A stretch of DNA of 64,000 nt from Theristus sp. LFF4_11 (GCA_030248135.1 JASANC010003837.1:62001-126000); one strand, 5' to 3'; positions 45,238 through 57,726 are shown, counted from the stretch's first letter. Translations and numbers: made by a program. The notes: generated by a model not told the origin, from the sequence alone.

Positions 45238-47621
45238 CACAAGTACACAGCATACACTATGCAGTGAGATTTATGCAGTTTAGACGTGTTTTTTTGAGAG
45301 GTCATTTTTTGGGTTATACAAAAAATTCGCGAGAAAAAAGGGTCGACGTCGCACAGCCCCCCTGTGATCTGACCCAGGACAGGCTAGAATTGTCTGGCGT
45401 GCACGCCTCTAAAACCAAAACACGCACAAGTTCCTTTTTTCCAAATGTCAATTTTCTTTGTTGCGATTAGCATGCCAATCAAAGCAGTTTCAAATCCGTT
45501 AGCCCACCCCACCGCCGGTACCATGTGGTCTATTGTTCGATATTTCAGTTTATAAAAATGATTTGGCACAATCTCACACGTTTCCACACGTTTGCACTTA
45601 CATGTAGATATTCATATACATGAATTATGTACATGAATTTAAAAAAAAAGCATTCGCGGTCATAAATAAACCAAAATTTCTTTTTAACCGAGTTACATTA
45701 TAAAAAAACATGTTTTCATTCAAATTACACAAACTCGATTGGTTGCTGCAAACACCAAGGCTGTTCACCCAATTCTTGGGTAAAATGAAATCACGTTTTT
45801 GCTACTTATGCTTCATGTAAACACGTTTTGATCACACAAACAAAAAGAGGTGAGTAATGGGTTATAAGGTTACAAGTAAGGTGTTATAAAATCCAACGTG
45901 CTATTTTTCGGTATAAATGTAAACATTGCGGTTAACGATTTTGGTGCATGCGCAAAAGCGCAAATTACAAAAACGGGAATTACATCGGTCACACAGCGAC
46001 CACAAAAAGAGAAAGTTGACATATCAATTTTGGTTTTCCGAACATGCCTACGTTTTGAAAACATGTACTGTGGATGAATCACACATTTTTTGTGATGGTA
46101 TTAATAGCTAATCATCTTTCCATGTCATTTTGTGCAAGAGTCTGAATTTAATTGTTACGAAAATCCTTGTCCCGCACCCGCCTTGCCTGTATTCAGTTCT
46201 TATCGTTTTCAAAAGTGCTCATTCGTTCGTTGTTCCGTGGCAACATTAAAAACCGATTGTCGCCATTTATCCAGTCGTAATTTATCAATTTAAAAAATGC
46301 GGTTAATCAACAAAGCGTCTTTTCTGAAGCAGTTCGGTTGACTGCCACCACTTTTACGCCAGTTTAATAAAATGGTGCTTTCGTTTATTTTTGTACATTT
46401 TGCCAACAAAATACATTTGAATTACAATTACAACAAATTTGTTATGCCTTTTTGCACGTTTGCAATATTTCATCGGTCGCTCAGCTATTTCAATCAAGAC
46501 TAATCAATGGTTGCATGTTGCGTGCCGATTATGCCGATGAGATGCAGTCGCACTGTTACATGCAGCTAACTGCGCAATAACATTTTTCACCTAAAAACTG
46601 TTTGTTCCGGTGTTTCAGTAAAGTGTAAATTTTGCGTCGTCATTTTGGTCCGATCTTATCTGCAAACCAGCAAAACGCGCAAAGTCAAACTCACCAGTGC
46701 GACTGCATCCCGCGTTGGCGACACGTTACATAAAACAGAAAATGCACAAAAAACCAATTGATCCCGTATTATTTATGGAGCATTACAAGCGTGAAAACAA
46801 ACAACATTAGTGCACACCACCCACACCACAGCACGGTTGATTGTGTTCGTTCACCAAAGTTGCGTCATCGTAAAAACCGCTGATACACCGTGTATATCTA
46901 CGTTTCACACCGTAACACTGTTTAATCGGCGCCTCTTTTTTGTGGTTGTAGTTTGTACGCAACCGCAAAAAATGTGCAAAATAAACACACTGCATGCTGA
47001 CTCATTGTGTACACTTACCAAAACGGATAAAAACGATCTACCTCTGTTTTTGCAGTTCTTTGCACGTGCAACACGCACATGCATGTTTTTCTCTTGATTC
47101 TGTGGTGTGTAAGAAGGATGCTCATAAATTTTATTTTTTGTGTCACACAAGCAACAAATCTGTCCCTGGTAATTGAACAACGATAAACTGCTCAGAAAAA
47201 GCCTGTCACGACCAGGCTGCGCACACGAAAAGCTAAGCTAAAATCATTTCTTTTTGAATCCAATTTTCATTCCACTTTGCTCTCCGTTTGCCATTCGTTT
47301 TCGTGTTTACGCAAGTTTATTTGAAGGCTGCCTTTGTGCGCTTGAATGAAAACGAAAACCGAGCACATTTATTTTCTCACACAACCGGCTGAGTCCAACG
47401 TGCCTCTTATTCGCGTTTTATGTTCTTCGTTCGGTCACCGCGTTTTTGTTTGGTTTGGTTTGCCTCAGCACCAACGTGCGCAGCTACACATAATTAGATT
47501 ATATAATATTATTTTGTGGCTCGTTTATCTTTCAGGGTGGCACATGAAAATACAATAAACAGGCACACGCCACGAGACAAAGCATTGAACTGGTGCTGAC
47601 ACAGCAGGAGCAACAGGAACC
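45238..47621. other. Stretch without recognised gene
   Basis: AT-rich. A segment at 45345-45405 repeats part of 23510-23575 (GGGTCGACGTCGC... GGCGTGCAC). Frames on both strands lack domains or splice partners. An ATTATATAATATTA motif at about 47500 could be a TATA-like element for the + strand gene that follows. Confidence 0.4.
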
Positions 47622-48381
47622 ATGTGTCGTCTGGAAAGACCAACCGCTCGCAACACCGATGGAAAAAGGGCTCATAATGAAAAGCATCATGAAAACACGG
47701 ACACGACCGAGTGCTGCGGACACAGCGCGTCTGCCACTGAATCACTCGAATCCACTGGTGGCACCGTTCAAAACAAAAACACTGATGACGCGACGCAACT
47801 AACTTCGACGACCACGGGAAATTATTCGCGCGATACAGATCTACTTGCGGTGTCCTATTTTGACGACAAGATTTCATATTTTCCACGGCAGCAACAGTTC
47901 ATAGTGATTGAGCTTGCGAGCGGTTTATCGACGCTGACCGAAGTGATGGACGCCGCAAAACATCAACACCAGCAGACGCTTGTGGACGACCAGTGAGTTT
48001 GATGTTTTGAGACGACCACTACACCGGGTGTGCTACAAAACCTCCGGACGAAAACATCAGTAATGGTGCACAGTGGGTGAGTCACTTATGTTGGTGCCCC
48101 ATGTTCCAGGTGGTACGAAATCGTCGACGGTGAGACAACGCTGGTGCAACGTTTGAATGAGACACACGCAACATCTCCTCGCCGTGAGAATAAAACAAAT
48201 GCAACGTAAGTTGAGAATGCGCTTCCCAAGCAGTCAAGCGTTTCATTTCAGCTTAGTTGCTGTTTGCAGGTTGTCGCCAGCCGGCCAACTTGCAAGCTGC
48301 ACCATCCGAATGCACTGCACAGATCTGATTGATGCCAACCAAGTGCAAGTACATCAACCGAAAGTCAACGTTGATTCGTGA
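47622..48381 (+). CDS. Three-exon gene of unknown family
   Basis: Exon 1 runs from the Met at 47622 (an upstream exon is possible) to 47993 (donor CCA/GTGAGT). Exon 2 is about 48109-48205 (acceptor TTCCAG, donor AAC/GTAAGT). Exon 3 is about 48270-48381, ending in a TGA. All three junctions keep phase, giving about 190 residues. The first ~70 are Thr/Ser/Asn-rich. The middle is more conserved-looking: LLAVSYFDDKISYFPRQQQF, then IVIELASGLSTLTEVMDAAK, and DDQWYEIVDGETTLVQRLNE. The C terminus has TIRMHCTDLIDANQVQVHQP. No signal peptide or membrane span is present. Clean splicing supports a real gene, but I recognise no family. Confidence 0.6.
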
Positions 48382-48958
48382 AGAACAAAGCATCAGTTAA
48401 AAACTTTAAAAATCCTTTAAAATTCAAAAAATCTTCAATTTCTATTTTCACTTGTGTGAGTGTGGTTGACTGTTTTCATTTTCTATGCGTTCTCTGCATT
48501 ACACTGCAAGACTCATCGAATTGTGTGTGATAGCCTTTCTTTATCCCAAAATAAATCCTGAAAACTATAAATTAGTAATCCAATACACGAACCCAAATGT
48601 GAAAAACGCCCAGAATTTTGAACGCCTAATCACTCCGCTGAATCGCTCGAGCTGAGCGACTGGGCAAACAATAAAACGATAAGTTGAAAAATACAAGCGC
48701 AAACAAAACTGACACACACCGGAATTTCAACGGCTGAAACTGTTGCCTGAATATCACGAATCACGGTGTGATCACTGCGCAAAATCACGAACATTCGTTG
48801 AACAAATGAACTATCACGTTTGATTCGGCCGAGTCACAAAGCATTATCGACGTTTGGGAACACTGGTAGCGGACGCCAACGCCACCATTCCAGATGGTTC
48901 GCTAAAAGCAAGCAAACCGCAGTACTTTTGAAAGCACAGCAACACAGTGTGACACTGT
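48382..48958. other. Intergenic
   Basis: 3' side of the unknown-family gene, with no gene or repeat recognised. An AATAAA signal on the + strand at about 48551 could serve it. Confidence 0.45.
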
Positions 48959-49199
48959 TATTGTGGATTTATTCAAAGGTGTCCGGACTAAAATGACGTC
49001 ATCTGCTTTAAAAAACGCTCGTTTGTCAAAGTACAGGCACTAAAATTTTAGTTTGGTGTGACTGATTCGACATTCACCATTTGTTTACGGGAAGAAATCG
49101 GCTAAACGGAAAGTCTGGTTTGCTGTGAACGACAAGCGCATGTTTTGCGGCACTTGACGTCATTTCAGTGGGACACGTTTGAAAAAAACAGGTCATACC
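48959..49199. repeat. Dispersed repeat copy 2 (empty SINE site)
   Basis: Uninterrupted partner of 44180-44663. At 49161-49166 it carries the single ATTTC where the other copy has taken up the SINE. It lies 130 bp beyond the stop codon assigned to NFX1, possibly inside that gene's 3' untranslated region. Confidence 0.85.
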
Positions 49200-49329
49200 A
49201 ACCTGCCAGTTTTCAAAACAGCGGCGCGAGCAGCCATTAATCTGCGATCGTTCAAAGTTGACGAAAGCAGCGGACTAGGCAGCCGACTACGACCCCTGAG
49301 CATTTTTTCAGAACGGTGCGTGTCAGTTT

Positions 49330-52300
49330 TCAACTTTGATCAGCCAAAACACCAGAGTACCGTATGGCGGTGGCGAGCACGCTGCGCGCAGGCTCCGAGT
49401 CATACGAAATGGTCTCAATCTGGTAGTAGGAGGCATACTCGTGCACCACACGACGACGCTCACGATCCATGACGTGGAAGTTGTGACTGCGCCGGCTTTG
49501 CCCACTCTGCTGAACAAATACGCACATGCGACAACACTAGTAAGTTGCTACTGTCAGTTTTAGGTTCTGCGACTCAGTGCGTTTGCAGACGTAGCAAAGA
49601 AACTAGTTTCAATCCTTATGTGCCATGTGGCTATTCAAAATAACATAAGTAACCCGGCCTTATGGGACTCTGATCACTTTACCAATTTTAAATTCAAAAA
49701 TTCAAAAAAGAAAAATGTAACTTGAACGACCCGCGTTTGAACCTGATCAGGGTCACCACCAGCTAATCAGCTGCCCTAAAATTTCCAGTCCGACCATATA
49801 TTGTGCGACCCTCGTTTGATCAGTTATGCTATGCGTTTACCACAGTGTGTTTTCTTTGTCACACGGTTAGGTGCCATGTTCATGTGGACCCCTATTGCAA
49901 CCGTGGTGCCTCGGTGACCGACCGTGTGCACATCGTGCACCAGCTGTGCAAACTGTTTCTCGAGTTGCAGCACAAACGACGGCGCCAGTCGCAGCTGTGC
50001 CTTCAAGTACTCGGTGTAGCAGGCCTCCGGCTGCGGCCCGCTGTTGCCAATGGTCGCGCCAGAGGACGCCCGATTGCTGAGGTCGATCTGCAGCGCCTGT
50101 GCGAGCGTTTCATTGCGCGTCTGTCGTGCGCACTCGTCGTCGCACACCAAGCTGCGCAGAACAAGATGTTGATGAGCACTTGAATGCTGACGAAAGCGCC
50201 ACACACATCACCGTGGTTGTATGTGGGTCAGGCTGGTACTACTAACTGACCATCAACATGGTAAGGGCCAAAGTTTCCGGCTTAATTTTTTTGTGATTTT
50301 ACCAAACTTTTTGCTACTGAAGATCCAATTTTTACAACCTATTTTTGGTGTTATATATGAGCGGAAAATATATAAAATTTATTAGTTGTTGCTTCCGTTG
50401 TTATTTTTTACGCTGGGCCTTGGTCTCATCATAAAATTCAAAAGTTTGTTTCAGTGTGAACTCTGAAGATAATGGGCCGAAAAAAGATAAAATCATTCTG
50501 CAACATTTTCGTTTGCATCTGCCAATCTTGATTCTGAAACATCGCTAATTTTCAGCAACAATTCACTCTGCACCATTTGTTTTATGGAGAATGCTCATTT
50601 GGCGATTTTATGGTCGTCGGAAAAATTGGAAAAATTTCCGGAAATTTTTCACGAAGTTATTTATATTTTGCGAAAAATTCCATCTCTACGGCTAACTGAA
50701 ATGCAGCTAATCAAGCAGACACATTGACCAGTGAGCGAATGTTTCGCGTACCATTTGTACTTGTGAACAGTTTCGCCTGGCTGCAAGACCGCCAGGGCGC
50801 CTGTGGCCGTCACGGATGCCTGCGTGCTCTGCTGCTGCATGGCGGCTGCAGCACGTGACCAGTTGGCTTCCACCTGAGCGCACGGCATGCGATCAACGAG
50901 ACGACCACATTTGCACGACACTTGCACCTGTGAACATACGTCATTGGCACCAGTTACACAGCAGTGGTAGTAGTTGCGTGCGTCTACCAGCTGGCACACC
51001 AACCACCACAAGCCCCGCCCCCACCCCGACGCACCAGTGTTTTGCACGGCTGTTGTGCACAGGGCGTCTGTTGCGGGTCGTGGCACGCCTGTGCACAAGG
51101 GTGCTCACAGTTGACACGGCGTTCAGTGCACGGCTGTCGACAGAGGGCGCTGCACTCGTCCTCATGGCACACACGCGTGCACCGGTGACGCCCGCACGGC
51201 AATGCACGACCGCAACGCTTGCCACACGACACTGTGCCGATGTGGCACGGGATGTTCGCACGCAGCTGAAAATGCCGTTGAACTGCGCAGCAATCTGTAT
51301 CTGATGCTGTTTGGCTGAATCGAACGTGGCAGCGCCAATCAGCGAGCACAATTCAAAAGCAGTGAATCACCGGATGGGCCATATATCAAATGAATGTGGC
51401 AGAGCTCAATAGAGGAGTGCGCGCACGCAGGCACACACCTCGTGCCGTCCATGGCACCATTTTCGCGTGAGGAACGTGCACGGCGGACAGTGCGCTTCAG
51501 CGTGGCACGTGTGCTGCACCGGGTGCTGGCACGCGTGCGCACGACGGCACGGCTGCTCGCACGGCGGCAAACGGGCGCCACACGCCACCGGCGGGTGCAG
51601 CACCGTGCTGCCGCACAGACAGTGCAGCTCGTCAAACGCTGCAATGAACGCACACGCAACACTGATGGCACAGTGGGGCTGTGAAGCACACGCAATCAAC
51701 GGCTGACTGCTCGCTTTGCAAACGCGCTCACTGATTGGTTGATGTTGGTGCTACAGCTGGATGCAGCCAATCAATGTGCAACATACGAATGCCACAACGC
51801 ACAGCACAAATCGCATACGTTTTACAGCTGCAACTAAATCATGAATGAGTGAATCACAATAGCACTGACAAGCTTGCAAGCACGGCGGGCAACGGCCGGT
51901 GTGACAGAGACGGTCGCACGTGTGCTTGGCGCAGCTGAGCTTTTTGGCACAGATCTGCATGCACAAATGCTCCGCGTCGACGCAGCACGTCTGTGTGCAC
52001 CGGTGCTGCTTGCACGATTTGATGCGCTTGCATTTCCGTTCGCACAGGATTTCCGTTCCTTCTGCTGAAAAAATAGACGCTAAAACTGATTTTTCTCAAA
52101 GCAGGGTTTCGCATGATTTTTTTCGAACGTTCGATACGGTATGGCCGATTAAACATGGCAGCTTTTTTCAGGGTTTAAGGAGCGCGCGAATTTTGAATGG
52201 CAGAAAAAAGACGTTCAAAAACCAAATTATGTGCCAAATTTGACGCGGTCTTTCAAACTAACAGATTATCCGCACTATTCTGTTCATTCTTTTTCCGTTG

Positions 52301-55250
52301 CACACATGATTTGAAATTATGTTTGCATTTTTGAAAAATACAGCTCCTAGTCTGCGACTGATCCCGCCTTGATGGATTGCCTCATTTATTCGGCCATACT
52401 GTACTTGTTTTCAGGTTATTTTGAATGGATCAACCAACCTGACTGACTTTGAAAAAGGGATGTAACCGTGTTTTACTTAAAGTATCCTTTGAATATCAGG
52501 TGACACTGACGGACGATTCGAAATGACATGAAAAAGTCAGTTCTGGAACCGGAAAGGGTGTGACCTTGAATTTTTTTGAGTTCGGTGCACGCAATCGGCT
52601 GTGTCGACGCGGCACACCGGCACGGCACGTACGTTGAGCGATCACACGGTGGACACGGCCCAAGGTGACAGTCCGCTTTGCACGTGTGACGTTGGTCTGC
52701 AGACAGGAATGTGTGACATGCGTGCGTTGTCAGAAACAGTGCCCGGCCTCAATGATGTGCACTCGGTAAAAAATAATCATAGATAAACAAATTTCAAAAC
52801 CATCGGCGATACAAAACGCCGCGTTTCGGCGAACCTTCTGGGCCGCATGTCAATGGTTTAGCACAAGTGAGTCCGCAGGTTGGCACCTCATCGGCGCACG
52901 ACTGCCGTGGCGTCTTTATCAAATCAGTCAGTCGCGTTTTGCCACACGGGCAGTGCGTCAGAACCTGAAGTGCACAAGTTTTCACCCAAATCGATGGACA
53001 CAATAAGGAGAAACTTGGCAAATAGCAAATGGCAACGGACGGATGGATGCCGCGGACAGGCGCCGCAGTGTCCCCGATGGCAGTTTCGTTCACATGCGTG
53101 CTCGGCGCACGCGTACATGCCCGTGCACTGCTGTTCACACGAGAAGCCAGCGCTCGCTGTCTGCTTGCAGCGCACTTCGCGTGCTTTCTTGCCGCAGAAG
53201 CAATCTGACATAAACATCGGCAAACGGTGAAAGTGACGAGTTCCAACATGAAAGACAACACTTGCCTTCAGCATTCATAACGGCACAGTCAGAGCATGGC
53301 CCCGAATGACACACTTTAGCACAGTGATGTTTACCACAGCTCAGTAAACGCCCGCATGTTTTGCCACACTGTGAAAAGGTAAATTTTTAATCACAATTTG
53401 AATAATAAAAAAACTTAACTCCAAATCGAGCAACTCACATCAAACGTCTCAGCGCTTCCGCAGCGCACAGTCTTGGATTCTTTGCGGCACTGACAAAAAA
53501 TTTCGATGTTTCTTGGGCAGTCAGGACAAGGACCTACATGGGGATGAAAAAAAGGTTGACAAGAACAAGGGTAGAATACGAGCAAGGAACACTGCACAAA
53601 TACTCATGAACATTGAAGCGCGGTTGCAACCTGGATGACATCGCACGGTGCACGGGTGCGGACAGCCGAGGCCCCGCTGCTTGGCGCAGCTCTCAGTGCA
53701 GCAATGCGGCGTGCACTCGCCCGCACGCGAACGCGGCTGCACTCTCTTGCCACAGAAACAACGACACTCAAACGGTGCCTGCAGGCTGATGTTTTGACAG
53801 CCGGGACATCGCCAGCCTGCAAGTAACTATTCTGCACTGCAGAGCAGCGTTCACATCGATGTTCAACGCAAAACTACATGCACAACAGAACATAGGCATT
53901 TGAAGTTTGCGCGCTCGAAAACTTGGTTTGGCACGCAGCTTTGAAACTCAGTTTACTTGTACCAGTGCGCCGGCCCGGAGAGCAAATGCGTTGGTGATGG
54001 GTGGGTTATACGACCAAAAAACGTTATACGGCAGCAAGCATTCCGCTTCACCAACCTCCCTCATTCTCTTCCATTGATTTGTTGACCCATTTCGTGATGC
54101 AGCTCAGTTCGACCCGTTTGTGAAAGTGAAATATTTGAAAGCATTTCTCGCACGACCAAATCCAATGAAATCGCATGATCGGCTGGAAGCAGATCATGCA
54201 CTCGTACACTTCTTGCTCGAGCTCTTCGATAAGACGCTCTGAAATGCATACAAACACAAACGGTTTCCTGTTTGTCTGATAAGCGAGTATTTTGGTAGAC
54301 CTTGATGATGCAGCTTTTATGTCGTTTCAAAATGAAACAAACCTCGTAAGCTCTCGTGGTCGCTGGTTTTGTCGATCACGGTTAGCGGACGGTTGTTGCG
54401 ACTGCGTCTGTGGTGGGCAGTTGGATCGACGGGCACACTTGAGGCACACGCAATGCCCGCGTCGCCTCGGTAATCATCCGCTGAAATACAGCAACGCTCA
54501 AGCAAACATGCACGCTTACGTTCGCGTGCGTATTCTGCTACAGAATGATTTTGCACAAAGTGCATCATAATTTTTTTCCGATTATAGGCCACGTTTTTCT
54601 TCGACTGCACTGTGTTCTCGGCATTCACAACACAAGCAACATAGACACATTTACATTGCGCGTTGCTGCGTGCTGGTGTGTTTGTTTGTGAATTGTGACT
54701 GCCTGTCACACGCGTTGAATAAATTCTAATTTGTTGAACACGCATTCATGTAGACGGTGTCTTGAGTGACGTAAATGAACTCACCCGTTTCGAAGCGGTC
54801 AGTGGGGGGCAATGGAGCGGTTGGCACAAAGGGCAGAGCGTTTGGATTCAAGGGCGCGTGCAGCACGTTCTCGACGAGCGCAATGTGCTGCGCCTGCTCG
54901 GCTTGCACTTGGGCAACCTGCGACAGCAGCCAATCCGGCGGCGCACCGTAGTCCACCGCAAAATCAGCTTCCATCAATCTATCTGCAAAACGGCAAACTT
55001 ATTCATATGACACTACTTTTTGAAAAACCATTTTTTAAACGTCAAATCAACCGTGGTTTGCAGACGTTGCAGCGCCAACGGCGTCACTGTTGTTGTGATG
55101 GCGATGATGTTGCGGCAGCGCCCCATTGTTGTTGCGGAATGCCTCACTGTCACGCAAGTTTGTGGTAGTCAAGAAACTCAAGTTTTCAGTGTCGATGGGC
55201 TTCCACACTTTTGATTGTTTGTTGCGAGTTTTCTTTCGGTTTTCGGACAT
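49330..55250 (-). CDS. NFX1: NFX1: RING, NFX1-type zinc fingers and R3H domain
   Basis: Nuclear transcription regulator with a RING typical of E3 ubiquitin ligases. Exons, reverse strand: about 55052-55250 ([20 protein letters not shown]), about 54784-54985 ([20 protein letters not shown]), about 54344-54481, about 54057-54241 with the RING ([10 protein letters not shown]... CEKCFQIFH), about 53634-53826 (GWRCPGCQN completes the RING, then [20 protein letters not shown]), about 53437-53535, and about 53050-53220 ([14 protein letters not shown]). NFX1-type Cys/His repeats continue at about 52790-52960, 52590-52740, 51870-52060 ([13 protein letters not shown]), 51440-51650 ([16 protein letters not shown]) and 51040-51270 ([20 protein letters not shown]). 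Then come [14 protein letters not shown] (about 50920), the [20 protein letters not shown] helix (about 50140) and a C-terminal R3H domain ([20 protein letters not shown] then [17 protein letters not shown], 49380-49490). The frame stops at 49330, but a GTACTC donor after TAIR could lead to another exon. A MITE lies in an intron, and a G-rich transposon starts 137 bp upstream of the ATG. Confidence 0.94.
50220..50700 (-). other. Long NFX1 intron, no insert recognised
   Basis: AT-rich intron between the exon encoding [12 protein letters not shown] sequence (about 50760) and that encoding [12 protein letters not shown]. No transposon ends or coding sequence were seen in it. Confidence 0.5.
52135..52403. 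mobile_element. Tc1/mariner-like MITE in NFX1 intron
   Basis: 269-bp element flanked by TA on both sides, ends CGGTATGGCCGATTAAACAT and complement CAGTATGGCCGAATAAATG. It has the diagnostic AGTCTGCGACTGATCCCGCC near the right end. It is the same family as 44973-45237 and the eroded copy at 25001-25370, and it lies between two zinc-finger exons of NFX1. Confidence 0.85.
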
Positions 55251-55386
55251 CGCACGGACGGGCAGTCGGAAACGGCACACGACGACGGCTGTCGTACTGT
55301 TGTCACGTGCGGCAACTGCAGCAGCAGTAACTGAAAATCTCACAGACGAACGAAGCGGATCGAATCGAGCAAGCAAGCAACGGAAG

Positions 55387-57556
55387 CAGTACCGTGGGCG
55401 GGGGGGGGGGGGGGGGGGGGGGGGGTACACCCCCCCAGAGCACCAGAGACCGTCGGGTGGGGGGGGGGGTGGGGGGGGGCACCGGGCCACCCCCCCCCGG
55501 AAACCGGGCACCCCCCCAATCGGACCCCCCTCGAAAATTTGGCCGACACCCCCCCCCCACACCCCCCATGAAATTTTGTCTGGCGGAGACCCCCCCCATA
55601 GTTGTTCCAGAGCCGAGGGGTTGGGGGGGGCCGATATAGATAGCTGGAGCAAATTTTCTAGATAGATAGATAGCTGGAAAATTTTGGGGGGGGCCGCGGG
55701 GGGGGCAACGTGACTTTGGGGGGGCCGGTCAAAATTTTGAAATTTGATAGATAGATTAGATAGCTAAAACGCTAAAAAGCTATGAAACAGCAAAATAATT
55801 TTTTGGGGGGGGGCCGGCCTAGGGTTGTTAAAAAAACAAAAATCGTCATTTTTGTTTTTTTTAAAAAAAAATAATTTAAAAAAAAAAAAATTTCAAAAAT
55901 CAAAGTTGTGCTAAATCAATCAGGGAGTCCGAAGAACCACATATGATATGCAAGCGCCTCCCGAATGACTCCCATATGACGGAACTTTGCAGATTTTGTT
56001 TTGGTGACCTCAATTACCCCTTTTCCAAACCGTCACCATGCCTCTTCTTGTGTTTTGACCTCCAAAACGTCACTAATTGTCCCCAGCTAAACTAATGCTG
56101 AAGTGAAGACAAACATACCGCCTTGAAATTCGATCAATTCTTCTGATGGTGTTGCGACGACACGACACGAAGCAGCAAGCAACCAGACAACGTAGCGCTG
56201 GCAAACGGAGCAGCGAGCACAATCGGACGCTCTGCGAGGCGAATCGTCACCTTATCTGCATCGGAAATGGTAGGCCAAGCTTTGGGACGCTCAAAAACTT
56301 CATCGCAGATGTTGTCGTAGCCTAAAATCAGTCGGTAAAACGGCCCAAAATCGACTGCTAAAGGTTTTACGAGGTATAATCAAAGAAAATTTTTGTTGAA
56401 CTTTCGAAAAAATTTGCCAAAATTGAGGTTTTCAGAGCATATTAGAGGAAAATTTTTCGAATTTAAAAAAAAAAAAAAATCGGCATTTTTGTTTTTTTTT
56501 AATCACTTTTTTTTAAAAAAAAAAATTTTCATTTTTGTTTAACAACCCTAGGCCGGCCCCCCCCGGCCCCAGGCCCCCCCCTAGACTAGAACAACTATGC
56601 CCCCCCCCCCCCAAAATTTTCTGCACACCCTAAATTTTTTTCGAAAATCATGATTTTTTGTCTATAAAGTCTATAATATAAGCTGAATATATGATAACTT
56701 GACCATCTTCATTGTAATTTCAAAGATTTTGCAGCTAAATTTAGCGTTTTTCCTTTAAAATTTGAGCGAAAAAATTTCATGGGGGGGTGGGGGGCAGTAC
56801 CGAAGGCGAAAGCAAATTTTCGAGGGGGGGGGTGTCGTCACGTGGGGGGGGTGCCGAAAATTTTTCAGTGGGGGGTGTCAGTCATGGTACAGTGACAACC
56901 CCCCCCCCAGGCGTGGGCCATGGGGGGGTGCACTATTGTAGAAATTTTTCTGGGGGGGGTGCACACCCCCCACCCCACCCATGAGATTTTTTGGCTTAAA
57001 TTTTGAAGGAAAAACGCTAAATTTTGCTGCAAAATCTTTGAAATTACAATGAAGAATGTCAAGTTATCATATATTTAGCTTATATTATGGACTTTAAAGA
57101 CAAAAAATCATGATTTTTGAGCAAAAATTCATGATTTTTGGGTGGTCCGAGAAATTTTTTGGGGGGTGTCACTGTTACTTAGGTCCATCTAGGGGGGGTG
57201 GGGGGGGTGTCCAGCAAATTTCGAGGGGGGGTGTGTGGATGGTCCAGTGTCAGGTTTTGGGGGGTGGGTGTCGCGTGACCCCCCCCCCCCCCCCCCCACC
57301 CCCCCCGCGGAGGTCTCGGGTGCTCTGGGGGGGTGTACCCCCCCCCCCCCCCCCCCGTCTTCGGTACTGGGGGGGGGGGGTGGACCCCCCCCCCCCCACA
57401 TAAAATTTTTAAAAATGCACCCCCCATGGGACCCCCCTGGGGGGGGGGTCCCACGTTACCATAGGTTGGTCCCCCCCTCACTTTTTGGTCGGCACCCCCC
57501 CCCCCCCACGGCACCATACCCCCCCCTTCGAAAATTTGTTTGGGCCCACGGTACTG
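55387..57556. mobile_element. G-rich hAT-like element, copy 2, next to NFX1
   Basis: 2170-bp element in opposite orientation to copy 1. The left end is CAGTACCGTGGGCGGG and the right end GGGCCCACGGTACTG. The flanks are AACGGAAG (55379-55386) and AACGGAAC (57557-57564), an 8-bp duplication with one mismatch. It includes a run of more than 25 G near 55398 and many C runs. AT-rich core segments appear in inverse (56630-56780) and direct (56985-57130) orientation, so the interior has been rearranged or is a composite of two copies. A TAGGGTTG MITE is nested at 55820-56550. No transposase is encoded. Confidence 0.85.
55820..56550. mobile_element. TAGGGTTG MITE nested in G-rich element 2
   Basis: 731-bp copy about 95% similar to 6554-7267, with ends TAGGGTTGTTAAAAAAAC and TTTAACAACCCTA. 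It is flanked by an exact 8-bp duplication GGCCGGCC (55812-55819 and 56551-56558). Confidence 0.9.
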
Positions 57557-57726
57557 AACGGAACGGAACAAGCAAAAGATTCAGAATTTTCAAACTTTTG
57601 AAAAGACGATTTAGCGATGAAGCACTCAACGGTCAATACTTTTTAGACACCTTACACAAAAACAACGCCAGATTTTTAAAAATTGATTGCATTGCACCAC
57701 TGTCTGCAACATTTCCAATCGCAAAG

